NCBI GenBank assembly: GCA_049522565.1 | Contig: JBEKNT010000225.1 | Coordinates: 1-10,809, forward strand | Length of the DNA: 10,809 bases | Direction of reading: 5' to 3' | Source of the DNA: JASHVB01 sp049522565 | GTDB taxonomy: Bacteria > Pseudomonadota > Alphaproteobacteria > Acetobacterales > Acetobacteraceae | Shown: one piece after another, positions 1 to 6,852 of the stretch | Layout: the number at the start of each line of letters is the position of its first letter | Numbering within the stretch: the first letter of the stretch is position 1 | Position numbers and translations under genes: made by a program | The notes under the pieces: generated by a model | What the model was told of the DNA's origin: nothing | Database searches by the model: none | What the model saw: only the letters and a program-made list of their open reading frames with translations

Positions 1-17
1 CTTCAGCCGGGCGGTAC

Positions 18-204
18 CAGGGCAATCGCATTTGCGGTCCTACGCTGCGACCGTCCTGTCGTCATGGTGCGCCACCGGGCGCTTGACCCGGTGGTCGGCA
101 TGACGAGGGACACCAGCTGTGCCCTCCAGCTTGCTAATTTAACGCCCATGGGGCCTTCGCCCGCCATGACGAATGGGTCGGTGCGGCCAAATGCGATTGC
201 CCTG
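18..204. repeat. Small inverted-repeat-bounded non-coding element (MITE-like candidate)
   Basis: A perfect 17-base inverted repeat bounds this segment: 18-34 (CAGGGCAATCGCATTTG) and 188-204 (its exact complement). The ends are flanked by near-identical 9-mers, CGGGCGGTA at 8-16 and CGGGTGGTA at 205-213, which could be a target-site duplication, although one extra base (17) separates the left copy from the repeat. The interior has no convincing coding frame and carries a strong hairpin (61-104). Size, terminal repeats and lack of coding fit a non-autonomous element, but I cannot name a parent insertion sequence. It sits just downstream of a Usp gene, so it could also affect that transcript's 3' end. 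Confidence 0.5.
61..104. repeat. REP-like palindromic hairpin
   Basis: The inner stem is CCACCGGG (72-79) with CCCGGTGG (87-94) around a 7-base loop. The outer stem is GTCATG (61-66) with CATGAC (99-104). The pattern GTCATGG...CGGGCTTGACCCGG...CATGAC resembles palindromic intergenic repeats common in alphaproteobacterial genomes. That family resemblance is from memory, not from a search. It lies inside the 18-204 inverted-repeat element and 3' of the minus-strand Usp gene that ends at 225. Confidence 0.6.
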
Positions 205-224
205 CGGGTGGTAGGCTGATGCCG

Positions 225-1046
225 TCAATGCCGCATCAGCACCGGCACATCGGCATGATCGAGCATGTATCGCGTCACTCCCCCAAACACCATCTCCCGC
301 AGCGGATTGTGCGCATAGGCTCCCATGATCAGCATGTCGGCATTTATTTCGTGCAGCTTCTCAAGCAGCGCCCGGCCGAATGGTCCTGCGCCGATCGGCA
401 GAATATGCAGGCTGGCACTGATCCCGTGGTCCTGGAGAACCGCGGGAACGGACGGTCGTGCGGTTCCCTCGCGCACCCCTGCCAACAGGTGGAATTGTTC
501 GGCGCCGGCCAGGCAACGCAGTGCGGGAATCACTGCCTTCACGGTGCGGCCGTCGTCGCGCCAGGCGATCGCGACACAGCGCCCGAACCGTGCCGACGGC
601 CCCGGCGGCACGACCAGGATCGGCCGCTCGGTGTGGAACAGCGCCGCCTGAAAGCCATGCCGGGTCGGCTCGTCGTCGTCGTCCATCGGTCGGGCAATGA
701 CGATGACATCGGCCCGGCGTCCCCGCTGCTCGATGGCAACGTTCGCGGGCCCCGCGACTTCGTCCCATTGCACGGTGACCCCGGCCTGCCGCGCATCGCC
801 GGCCCACGCGTCGAACGTCGCCTTGAGCGACGCGATCCGCCGGCGGTCCTGCGCGCGGGCAGCCGCGACGTCCCCCATCTCCGCCATCAGCGCCTCGGCC
901 ATGAACGGGCTGGACGGCGGTGGGGTATCGACCGCCAGGACAATCACGCTTGCCTCGCCCGCGAGTCCCGCCAGGCATTGCGCCGCGTCCAGGACGCCGC
1001 GTGCCGTCTCTCGGCGTCCGAGCACTGCGACAATCACGTCAACCAT
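225..1046 (-). CDS. Universal stress protein, tandem UspA domains (copy 1)
   Basis: The 273-residue cytosolic protein holds two Usp-type alpha/beta domains, as in many alphaproteobacterial Usp proteins. Domain 1 starts with the hydrophobic strand VDVIVAVLG and ends near RPILVVPPG. Domain 2 starts at CVAIAWRDDGRTVKAV, a typical entry to this Usp subtype, and ends in MGAYAHNPLREMVFGGVTRYML (residues 241-262) and VPVLMRH. The usual nucleotide motif G-2x-G-9x-G(S/T) is altered: the second Gly is Ala245, and Gly256 stands where Ser/Thr is usual. The start at 1046 is chosen because GAGG lies about 8 bases upstream and the protein then opens directly into the first beta strand; the frame is open further upstream. 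A second Usp gene lies 143 bases upstream on the same strand. Usp proteins bind nucleotide and aid stress survival; the exact role here is unknown. Confidence 0.88.
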   Translation of the reverse strand: MVDVIVAVLGRRETARGVLDAAQCLAGLAGEASVIVLAVDTPPPSSPFMAEALMAEMGDVAAARAQDRRRIASLKATFDAWAGDARQAGVTVQWDEVAGPANVAIEQRGRRADVIVIARPMDDDDEPTRHGFQAALFHTERPILVVPPGPSARFGRCVAIAWRDDGRTVKAVIPALRCLAGAEQFHLLAGVREGTARPSVPAVLQDHGISASLHILPIGAGPFGRALLEKLHEINADMLIMGAYAHNPLREMVFGGVTRYMLDHADVPVLMRH

Positions 1047-1189
1047 GACTGCTACCTCGACTGACCGGTTTTCGGGTGGCTCGGGGTCGACCGCCGGGAG
1101 GGGCTCCGCTGCGAGCCACCGCGATGGCAACGGACAGGTCCGCCACTGCCGCGGACGTTTCTTGTGCGCGTGGTTTCTTGCGCGGCGGA

Positions 1190-1999
1190 TCAGTGCCGCA
1201 TCAGCAACGGCAGATCGGCGTTAGCTAGCATATACCGGGTCAGACCGCCAAGGACGAGGCGGCGAACCGGATCGCGAACATACGCGCCCATCACGATCAT
1301 GTCCGCGCCGAGTTCATGCGCCTTGCCAAGCAGGGCTTCGCCAAACGCCGGTTGGCCAACCGGCAGAACGAACAGGTCGGCCGGGATGCGATGCTCCACG
1401 ACGATCTCGGGCATTTCCGGCCGGGCCGCTCCCTCGCGTTGGCCAGAAAGCATGAACAGGCGCTCGACATGGCCGAGGCAGCGCATGGCCGCGAGAACCG
1501 CCCTGATCGTGCGGTCGTCGTCTCTCCAGGCAACGGCGATGCGGCGACCAAAATCGGGGGAGGGCCTGGACGGCACCACAAGCACCGGACGGTCGGTCTC
1601 GAACAAGCCGGCAAGCATCGCCTGCCAGGCAGTTCCACCATAGCGGCGCATCGGTTGCTCGATCACCACGAAGTCGGCGGCCGGGCCACGCTGCACGATG
1701 GCGTCGGTCACGCCGGATTCGACGTCGATCAGGTGCGCCGCGCCGTTCGCACGCGGCGACCAGTTGCGGAAAACCTCGGTCAGGCTGGCCGCCCGCGCCT
1801 GTTCCTCCGCCCGGAGTATTGCCTCCCGCTGCTTCGTCAGGACCTGTTCGCTGGCAATAATGCTTGCCAGCGGGGGCGACCGGGCAATCAGCGCATTGAT
1901 GGCCGCGCCGCCGCTCAGCTCCGCGAGGCGCCCGGCGGCGGTCAGCAGTCCAGGTGCCGCTGCGGGATTGTCGAGCACTGCGAGGATCACGCCAGGCAT
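1190..1999 (-). CDS. Universal stress protein, tandem UspA domains (copy 2)
   Basis: The 269-residue paralogue of the downstream Usp gene has the same plan: a first domain from PGVILAVLD, a second from RIAVAWRDDDRTIRAVLAAM, and the C-terminal block MGAYVRDPVRRLVLGGLTRYML ending in LPLLMRH. The Gly-rich nucleotide motif is degenerate here too, with Val241 in place of the second Gly and Gly252 in place of Ser/Thr. Domain 1 contains EQPMRRYGG, where copy 1 has an Asp-rich run (DDDDE). The start at 1999 is chosen because it opens directly into the first beta strand; the upstream G-rich stretch gives only a vague ribosome site. The pair probably arose by duplication. The 143-base gap before copy 1 is large enough for a second promoter, so co-transcription is not certain. 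Confidence 0.87.
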   Translation of the reverse strand: MPGVILAVLDNPAAAPGLLTAAGRLAELSGGAAINALIARSPPLASIIASEQVLTKQREAILRAEEQARAASLTEVFRNWSPRANGAAHLIDVESGVTDAIVQRGPAADFVVIEQPMRRYGGTAWQAMLAGLFETDRPVLVVPSRPSPDFGRRIAVAWRDDDRTIRAVLAAMRCLGHVERLFMLSGQREGAARPEMPEIVVEHRIPADLFVLPVGQPAFGEALLGKAHELGADMIVMGAYVRDPVRRLVLGGLTRYMLANADLPLLMRH

Positions 2000-2422
2000 C
2001 GCCCCCCGCGCGCCCCTCTGGGCAGTTTGACGTCCGGCATAATAGCGCTTGTGCGACGGAACTCGCCAGCCACGACGGGTCCGCACGCCGTGTGGTCAGA
2101 TCGCGCTGCTGTAGAACGGCGACAAGATCGCCATCGACGCGGAAAGGGGCGCCACCGACATGCCGGGTGGCACAGGCGCAGTTGAAAGCTTGGCAGCCGC
2201 GGCGCACCGACTTCCAAGCCGATACGGTCTGGAACGACGTGCCACTGGTGCGTCCCGCGTCGCACGGCGCGGTCACTCATCCGGGCGCCCAGGCGGAATC
2301 GCACGGCTACGCGGATATTTGAACGCTGGGATGACCGTGGCGCGGCTGTTACAATTCGCCAGCCCATGTTACGGGGTCGGTTGCTACGATTGCGGCGCAA
2401 TAAACCCACGGAGGAACCCCCG
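2000..2422. other. Gene-free stretch between a Usp gene and a small exported-protein gene
   Basis: This 423-base region must hold the minus-strand promoter of the Usp gene and the plus-strand promoter of the WXXGXW gene. Open frames cross it on both strands, but none has a recognisable domain or a credible ribosome site. A modest hairpin, GCCACC (2151-2156) with GGTGGC (2166-2171), lies within. I could not fix a promoter on either strand. A decayed gene here cannot be excluded. Confidence 0.5.
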
Positions 2423-2719
2423 ATGAGGCGACTGGCAGCGATTTCCATCGTCGTCCTGGCGATCGGCATGGGCAGTGCGGTGGCCCAGCCGCCACCGCCT
2501 GCCGCGCCGCCACCCTTGCAGTACGAAGCAGTGCCGCCGCCGCCCGGCGAGCGCTTCGTGTGGGAGCCGGGCCACTGGCACTGGAACGGTGTGCGCTACG
2601 TCTGGTTCGGCGGGCATTACGTCGAACGCCGCGTGGGATATGGCCATTACGTGCCAGGTCATTGGCGCTGGGCACCCGGCCTCGGCCGCTACGAATGGAT
2701 CGGCGCCCACTGGGAGTAG
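2423..2719 (+). CDS. Exported WXXGXW-repeat protein
   Basis: The 98-residue protein has a clear signal peptide (MRRLAAISIVVLAIG..., predicted cut AVA|Q after residue 21) and a Pro-rich linker (residues 23-41). The rest of the chain consists of aromatic repeats: WEPGHW (47-52), WFGGHY (61-66), VPGHW (77-81) and WIGAHW (92-97). This matches the YXWXXGXW-repeat family (WXXGXW repeat), small periplasmic or outer-membrane-associated proteins of unknown function common in Proteobacteria. The start at 2423 is well supported: GGAGGAA lies at 2410-2416, and an upstream in-frame ATG at 2366 would spoil the signal peptide. The protein ends exactly after the last repeat. The gene stands alone, with a perfect 10-base-pair hairpin about 45 bases downstream. 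Confidence 0.88.
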   Translation: MRRLAAISIVVLAIGMGSAVAQPPPPAAPPPLQYEAVPPPPGERFVWEPGHWHWNGVRYVWFGGHYVERRVGYGHYVPGHWRWAPGLGRYEWIGAHWE

Positions 2720-3111
2720 CCGATACCACGCGCCCGTCAACCGATGCGTCGCGGCGCGCACCACCTCCGTGTCACGGCCGATGCAGCCATGACACGGAGC
2801 AGGGCTGGCCGGCCCTCTCGGGCGGTTGGCATAACCGCGGCACATGCCTGGTGGACTGCTCCGCCGGCGAGGGTTGCCAGCACAGCCCGATACTCCGCGG
2901 GCTACGGAAGATGCAGAGCCGGTATCCGCGCAAATCATTGATATCGGGTACTGTAATCGAGCAATAACCCAAACCAAGCCTTTCGCATTCGGCGGATTTG
3001 CTGCCAAAACAGAATATTGCCAGCGGTCTGAATTGCTGCGTAGCATTGCTGCCTTGCCCGCCATTGTCACCGTTCATCGCGGGGATATCGGGTCAACTCA
3101 GGGGGATCACC
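2720..3111. other. Gene-free stretch between two small exported-protein genes
   Basis: This stretch of 392 bases has no supported gene. Besides the hairpin at 2765-2799 it holds a relatively AT-richer part (about 2930-3050) that probably carries the promoter of the downstream gene. It also holds a perfect 10-base direct repeat, GATATCGGGT, at 2940-2949 and 3084-3093. The second copy lies about 20 bases before the start codon at 3112. I could not assign -35/-10 boxes with confidence. Confidence 0.45.
2765..2799 (+). terminator. Perfect 10-bp hairpin after the WXXGXW gene
   Basis: CTCCGTGTCA (2765-2774) pairs perfectly with TGACACGGAG (2790-2799) around a 15-base loop that can itself form GGC/GCC. 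It starts 46 bases after the stop codon. No T-tract follows, so it is not a standard intrinsic terminator. It may protect the mRNA 3' end, assist Rho-dependent ending, or be an operator-like palindrome. Confidence 0.4.
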
Positions 3112-3360
3112 ATGCGTAGTGTTATCGGCGCTGCCGTTGCCGTGGGCGCGATGTTGGCTGTTTCGGGCGTGGCCTTGGCCGACCCGCAACCTCATATGGA
3201 AAATGCGCGTCATGCGCTCGAGAACGCCCTGCACGAAATTACCATCGCGGATCAATACAACGATCATGGCGGCCATGCTGGCGCCGCCACGCGTTTGATC
3301 GAGCAGGCGATCGGGGAGGTCAGGGAAGGCATCCGCTATCGCAACGAGCATGGCAGGTAG
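3112..3360 (+). CDS. Small exported helical protein, function unknown
   Basis: The 82-residue protein has a signal peptide (residues 1-23, cut VALA|D) and a mature part of about 59 residues. The mature chain looks like a two-helix hairpin: PHMENARHALENALHEITIA, a turn with DHGGHAG, then AATRLIEQAIGEVREGIRYRNEHGR. I recall similar small periplasmic proteins with the pattern PHM...AL..L..A....GGHR..A..LI.QAI.EV..GI, all uncharacterised; this is recognition from memory. The His residues around the GGH turn could bind a metal, which is speculation. The start is chosen because GGGGGA sits just upstream and the signal peptide begins there. The gene appears to be monocistronic. Confidence 0.8.
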   Translation: MRSVIGAAVAVGAMLAVSGVALADPQPHMENARHALENALHEITIADQYNDHGGHAGAATRLIEQAIGEVREGIRYRNEHGR

Positions 3361-3613
3361 GCAGCATAACCTGTCGCCACCGTGGCCCGGGCCTTGCGGT
3401 TGGGTTGGGGGTAGACCAGGCAGGGGGGGCGGCGCCGCGCGGGTGGCGGCGTGAGCAACGCCGGCCGGACAGCCCGAATGGCGTCGCTTCCCGGTTCCCA
3501 ATGCCCGCGTCCGCCGTATCCGGTGGGTGCGCCGGAAAGCCGGACCGGTGCTGTTTCCAATCGCCTCGTTACCGGGTCAGCCTGCGCACCATTTGCGACG
3601 TGGGGGCACTCTA
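3361..3613. other. Non-coding stretch before the broken methyltransferase
   Basis: I see no supported gene in these 253 bases. The stretch is G-rich near 3400-3440 (runs such as GGTTGGGTTGGGGG and AGGGGGGGCGG). It presumably contains what remains of the methyltransferase promoter. A GGGGG run about 8 bases before the ATG at 3614 could have served as its ribosome site. Confidence 0.35.
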
Positions 3614-4130
3614 ATGGCGCAATCCCGGACAGCACCGGCTTTTCCGAATTTCCGCCAGGCTGACGCCGATGCGGCGAACGCCGCGACCTATCTTGAACGG
3701 TTGACCCGGCTGCTGGCGCACGGGAAGGCGTTCAGCATCGATTTGCTCGAACTGTCGCCCGGCCAGAGCGTGCTCGAGGTCGGCTGCGGGCCTGGGCCAG
3801 GATGCGACGGCCATGGCCGGGCGTCTTGGTCGGACCGGGCGGGTGGTCGGCGTCGATCTCAGCCGTGAACTGATCGACCAGGCGCGGACGCGCGCGGCCG
3901 AACTGGGGGAGAGGATACGTTTCGAGGTCGGCGACGCGCAGTCCCTGGCCTTTCCCGACGCCTCGTTCGATGCCTGCCGCGAAGATCGCGCCTGGCAACC
4001 CATCGCCGACCCGGCGCGCACAGTGCCAAGGCGCGCGAAAGCTGGTGGGAGGACCTGCGCGCGCGATGCCGCGAGGACGGTCCTCGCCACCATCAACGGC
4101 TGCATCGCGCCAGGCACCGTCGCAGCGTAG
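3614..4130 (+). pseudogene. Broken class I SAM-dependent methyltransferase
   Basis: The first frame (from ATG 3614) gives a normal N-terminus and SAM motif I, LLELSPGQSVLEVGCGPG, then turns to nonsense. The expected continuation, DATAMAGRLGRTGRVVGVDLS...FEVGDAQSLAFPDASFDACREDR, appears in another frame from 3801, so one extra base lies near 3791-3800. After ...IADPART (about 4020) the text jumps to ARESWWEDLRARCRED in the original frame (4031-4078). That looks like the C-terminal helix of such enzymes. It then jumps to LATINGCIAPGTVAA in the other frame (4083-4127), the usual final strand. So there are two frameshifts and a missing middle of roughly 80-100 residues (usual length is about 270 residues; remnant about 170). 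The product cannot be functional. The substrate is unknown. Confidence 0.8.
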
Positions 4131-4221
4131 CAACATCCGGCCGGTGACGCCTGGCGGAGCGTAGCAGCGTAGGGCGGAACAGCGTCGCGCCGTCCGCCGA
4201 AACCGCGCCTCCCGCTTCGCC

Positions 4222-5556
4222 TTAACGCGGCAGGCCGTCGTCGCGCGTCTCCCGCCCGAGCGCCATCGCCACGATCGACACCAGCGCGAAGCAGGTCATG
4301 AACGCCGCCGCCTTGGCGAAGTCGCCGCCGAACGGTGCCGCGAGCAATCCGGCGACCAGCGGGCCGAAGCTGGTGATCACCCGCCCGGAGCCGTTGCAGA
4401 ACGACACCGCCGTGGCGCGCACATGGGTCGGAAACAGCTCCGGCAGGTACACCGCATGGCCGGAGAACACGCCGAACACGAAGAAGCCGAACACCGGCAG
4501 CACGTATGGATACAGGCTCCAGTCGTGCAGCCCCAGATACAAGTAAAGCCCTGCGATCAATGTGCCGACGTTGTAGAACACCACCGTCGGTCGCCGCCCG
4601 GCGATATCGGCGATGAAGCCGAACGCCGCGTAGCCGCAGATCCCGCCGAGGCCCCACAACATCATGCCGTAGCCGACCAGCGGCGCAGCGGCCGCCCCGG
4701 TGATGCCCTGCTTCGCCAGCATCTGGCCCTGGATGGTCGGCAGCCAGATGTTGCTGGTCCAGATCGCCAGCAGCGTGCCGACGCAGAACAGCAAGCCGAC
4801 GAAGGTCCAATACCGTAGCTGCCGGCTGAACAATTGCGCCGGCACGAAACTCAGGAACGCGCGGTCGTCGGCGCTCATGTCGCGCGCCGACCGCAGTGCC
4901 TGGCGGCGGGCGCGCACGACCTCGAACCGTTCCGGCTCGGCCATGCCGCGGCGGATCAGCAGCAGCACCAGCGCCGGCAGCACGCCGGTGAACATGACGT
5001 AGCGCCAGCCGTAGGGCCCGACCAGGGCATAGATCTGTCCGCCGATCAGCGTGCCGAGGCCGCCGCCCGTCATCATGATGCCCAGTACCTTGGCACGCTG
5101 CGTGGTGTCGCCGAACGCCTCGGCTACCAGCGGAATGCCGATGACGATCTCGGCGCCGGTACCGACGCCGGTCAGGAAGCGCAGCATGCCGAACACCAGC
5201 GTGCTGTGCGCGAAGCCTTGCAGCGCGGTGAACACCGCAACGATGGCGATGCTGAGCGCCAGGGTACGAACGCGGCCGATATAGTCGGCGATGATGCCGA
5301 AGAAGAACCCGCCCAGCGCCCAGCCGAGCAAGCTGACCATGGCGAGCAGGCCGCCGACGCGGCCAACATCGGCGATGGCCGGGTTGCCGCCCAGCAGCTC
5401 GGTCAGCGCCGGGCGCAGCACCAGGGAGAACAGGCCGAAATCGGTGCCGTCGAGGGTCCAGCCCAGCCAGACGACCAGGAATACCATCCATTGGTAACGC
5501 GTGAAGTCGCGCACGAATCCCAGTGGCCGCGCCGCCGCCTGGCTTGTCTGGCTCAT
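4222..5556 (-). CDS. MFS transporter, metabolite/sugar acid:H+ symporter type
   Basis: The 444-residue inner-membrane protein has the twelve hydrophobic segments of the major facilitator superfamily. TM1 (about 23-43) carries Asp36 and Asp39 in WTLDGTDFGLFSLVL, a pattern seen in the NanT / aromatic acid:H+ symporter groups. Motif A between TM2 and TM3 is FGIIADYIGRVRT (G87, D91, G94, R95). A charged loop (EPERFEVVRARRQALRSARD) separates the halves. The second half holds PELFPTHVRATAVSFCNGSGRV (372-393), typical of metabolite:H+ symporters. It most likely imports an organic or sugar acid with protons; the substrate cannot be told from sequence. The start at 5556 has a strong ribosome site (GGAGGAGG about 5 bases upstream). 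It is convergent with the methyltransferase remnant. No catabolic genes are nearby to hint at a substrate. Confidence 0.88.
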   Translation of the reverse strand: MSQTSQAAARPLGFVRDFTRYQWMVFLVVWLGWTLDGTDFGLFSLVLRPALTELLGGNPAIADVGRVGGLLAMVSLLGWALGGFFFGIIADYIGRVRTLALSIAIVAVFTALQGFAHSTLVFGMLRFLTGVGTGAEIVIGIPLVAEAFGDTTQRAKVLGIMMTGGGLGTLIGGQIYALVGPYGWRYVMFTGVLPALVLLLIRRGMAEPERFEVVRARRQALRSARDMSADDRAFLSFVPAQLFSRQLRYWTFVGLLFCVGTLLAIWTSNIWLPTIQGQMLAKQGITGAAAAPLVGYGMMLWGLGGICGYAAFGFIADIAGRRPTVVFYNVGTLIAGLYLYLGLHDWSLYPYVLPVFGFFVFGVFSGHAVYLPELFPTHVRATAVSFCNGSGRVITSFGPLVAGLLAAPFGGDFAKAAAFMTCFALVSIVAMALGRETRDDGLPR

Positions 5557-5855
5557 TGAGTCCTCCTCCTGATGCAGACCTTTGCGATCTGCTCTTTTGT
5601 TTCTCGGCCGCAAGACTCGGCCGTCGCGGCGCGGGGGTGGTGCTCCGGTCGCGCGAGGCATCCAAACTTGCGGATGAGGCGCAGTCTAGGCAGGCAGTCG
5701 GGGCCGGGGCAATCGCAGGAACGCCGGAGAATCAGGGCACTGCCAACCCGTGGCTATCTCGAAACCAACAATCGCCGGCGACGCGTCGCCCGTCCAACCT
5801 CGCGGACGCGACGACCGTCGCACGTGCGTCAGCGCCTTGTTGCGAAGCCCCAGCG
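5557..5855. other. Upstream region of the MFS gene
   Basis: These 299 bases hold no supported gene, although long antisense-type frames cross them. They should contain the minus-strand promoter of the MFS gene. Two related palindromes sit at 5777-5790 and 5808-5821. An 11-base stretch, GGGCAATCGCA (5707-5717), matches part of the terminal repeat of the element at 18-204, without further similarity. I could not assign promoter boxes. Confidence 0.4.
5777..5821. promoter_or_regulatory. Pair of GCGACG/CGTCGC palindromes (operator or terminator candidate)
   Basis: GGCGACGCGTCGCC (5777-5790) is a perfect 14-base palindrome. GCGACGACCGTCGC (5808-5821) has the same half-site GCGACG/CGTCGC with a 2-base centre. 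The centres are 31 bases apart, close to three DNA turns, so a dimeric regulator could bind both on one face. GCACGTGC (5820-5827) overlaps the second. They lie about 220-265 bases before the MFS start and just beyond the end of a possible small minus-strand ORF. GC-rich DNA makes such palindromes more likely by chance. Confidence 0.3.
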
Positions 5856-6068
5856 CTACAGATCGAGTTTCGCCTGCCGCGCATCATGAATGGCGCCGCG
5901 TCCGCGCGATCTCGTGGCGGCCTGGGCCCGCGGGTCCGACGGATGAAACGCCGCGGTCCACAGGCGCCGGCGGGCCTCATAGGCGCGCTGCCTCGCCGAG
6001 GTTTCGGCGAGGAATTTCGCCGTCACCTCGACCCTCGTCGGCGTCCCCGTATCACCTCGGTCTGTCAT
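5856..6068 (-). CDS. Possible small hypothetical protein (70 residues)
   Basis: This possible last gene of the def-coq9 unit starts 136 bases after coq9. The predicted product begins MTDRGDTGTPTRVEVTAKFL and is rich in Arg, Ala and charged residues (ETSARQRAYEARRRLW, then HPSDPRAQAATRSRGRG). No domain, signal peptide or membrane segment is visible. The N-terminal half could form a basic helix. Only a weak GGGTGA-like ribosome site precedes the ATG. The only positive points are a modest length, the same strand as coq9 and a stop just before the palindromes at 5777-5821. It may equally be a chance frame in GC-rich DNA. Confidence 0.35.
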   Translation of the reverse strand: MTDRGDTGTPTRVEVTAKFLAETSARQRAYEARRRLWTAAFHPSDPRAQAATRSRGRGAIHDARQAKLDL

Positions 6069-6204
6069 CGCTGCGCATCACCCACCGCACGACCAGCCTG
6101 CCGTCGCGGCCCCAGCCGTGCAACGTCACAAAAACCTCTCCCGCTTCGCGGAATAGGTCGAGGCGCGAAAGCAACGAGGGTAATCGGGTCGCCTCGCTGC
6201 ATCC

Positions 6205-6852
6205 TCACCCGGCGGTCCGCGCCGACCCCTCCCGCCTCGCGAGCGACGCAACCCTCCCCACCATCGCATCCGCCCGCCGGCGCAACCGGTGGGTCCACGC
6301 AATCCCCGCCATCCGCCGGTCGAGGAACCCCAGCGTCGCCGCATCCTCCTCACTGCTATCGCGCAGCCAGAACAGCAACGTTGCGGAATACGCCGCGGCA
6401 AGGATCGCCCGCTTGGTGTACCAGGAGAAATCCGTCGAGCGGTCGCCGGCCACGTGCCAGATCGAATCCACCGTGCGCGCGGTGCAGGTGGCAGCGAGCC
6501 GGACATTGCGCGGCAAGGCCAGGACCGCCACCGCGCGGCGCACCGCCTCCTTGTACGGACGGTTCTGCGCCAACCGCAGCACGATCACCGCCCGCACCCG
6601 CTCCGGCAGCGTCCCCCCCACGATCTGCTCCGCCGCCGCCTGCTCCATGCGCCGGTCGGCCCAATCGCAGAACGCCTCGATCATGTCGGCCGCACCGCCG
6701 GGGAACAGCAGCTCGGCCTCCTCCCGCGGCACCCCGATCGACACGAGGCCGAGGCGCAGCGCGCGATACGTCCAGCCGTCGAACGGCACATGCGGCAGCA
6801 GCGCTTCCAGCGCCGCGTCCCGCTCCGGGCTGCGCTCGGGCGGGGCGATCAT
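6205..6852 (-). CDS. COQ9 family protein (ubiquinone biosynthesis accessory factor)
   Basis: The 215-residue protein belongs to the COQ9 family, also known in bacteria as the rpsU-divergently transcribed protein. An early block PFDGWTYRALRLG (residues 23-35) and LFPGGAADMIEAFCDWADRRM (49-69) form the helical N-terminal part. The family's hallmark C-terminal part follows: TVDSIWHVAGDRSTDFSWYTKR (127-148), the aromatic-rich YSATLLFWLRD (155-165), then TLGFLDRRM (173-181). COQ9 binds isoprenoid lipids and supports the Coq7 hydroxylation step of ubiquinone synthesis in eukaryotes; a like role is assumed in bacteria. Its ATG overlaps the def stop by four bases (ATGA), so the two are translationally coupled. 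rpsU is divergent one gene away, matching the family's usual setting. Confidence 0.9.
   Translation of the reverse strand: MIAPPERSPERDAALEALLPHVPFDGWTYRALRLGLVSIGVPREEAELLFPGGAADMIEAFCDWADRRMEQAAAEQIVGGTLPERVRAVIVLRLAQNRPYKEAVRRAVAVLALPRNVRLAATCTARTVDSIWHVAGDRSTDFSWYTKRAILAAAYSATLLFWLRDSSEEDAATLGFLDRRMAGIAWTHRLRRRADAMVGRVASLARREGSARTAG

Noticed and set aside
40..51. CTACGCTGCGAC, also present on the other strand at 4119-4130
   Set aside because: A 12-base match is expected several times by chance in a window of this size and composition.
1157..1180. GTTTCTTG repeated at 1157-1164 and 1173-1180 in the gap between the Usp genes
   Set aside because: Too short and unconnected to any other signal to support a regulatory site.
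4124..4172. Three copies of AGCGTAG after the methyltransferase remnant
   Set aside because: Seven-base copies with irregular spacing; no array structure or function can be supported.
3611..5665. Minus-strand open frame (684 residues) overlapping the MFS gene and methyltransferase remnant
   Set aside because: The translated text is Arg-rich and lacks membrane segments, while the MFS protein in another frame of the same strand is clear.
5707..5717. GGGCAATCGCA matching part of the terminal repeat of the 18-204 element
   Set aside because: Only 11 bases match and neither a partner repeat nor flanking similarity is seen; chance is likely.
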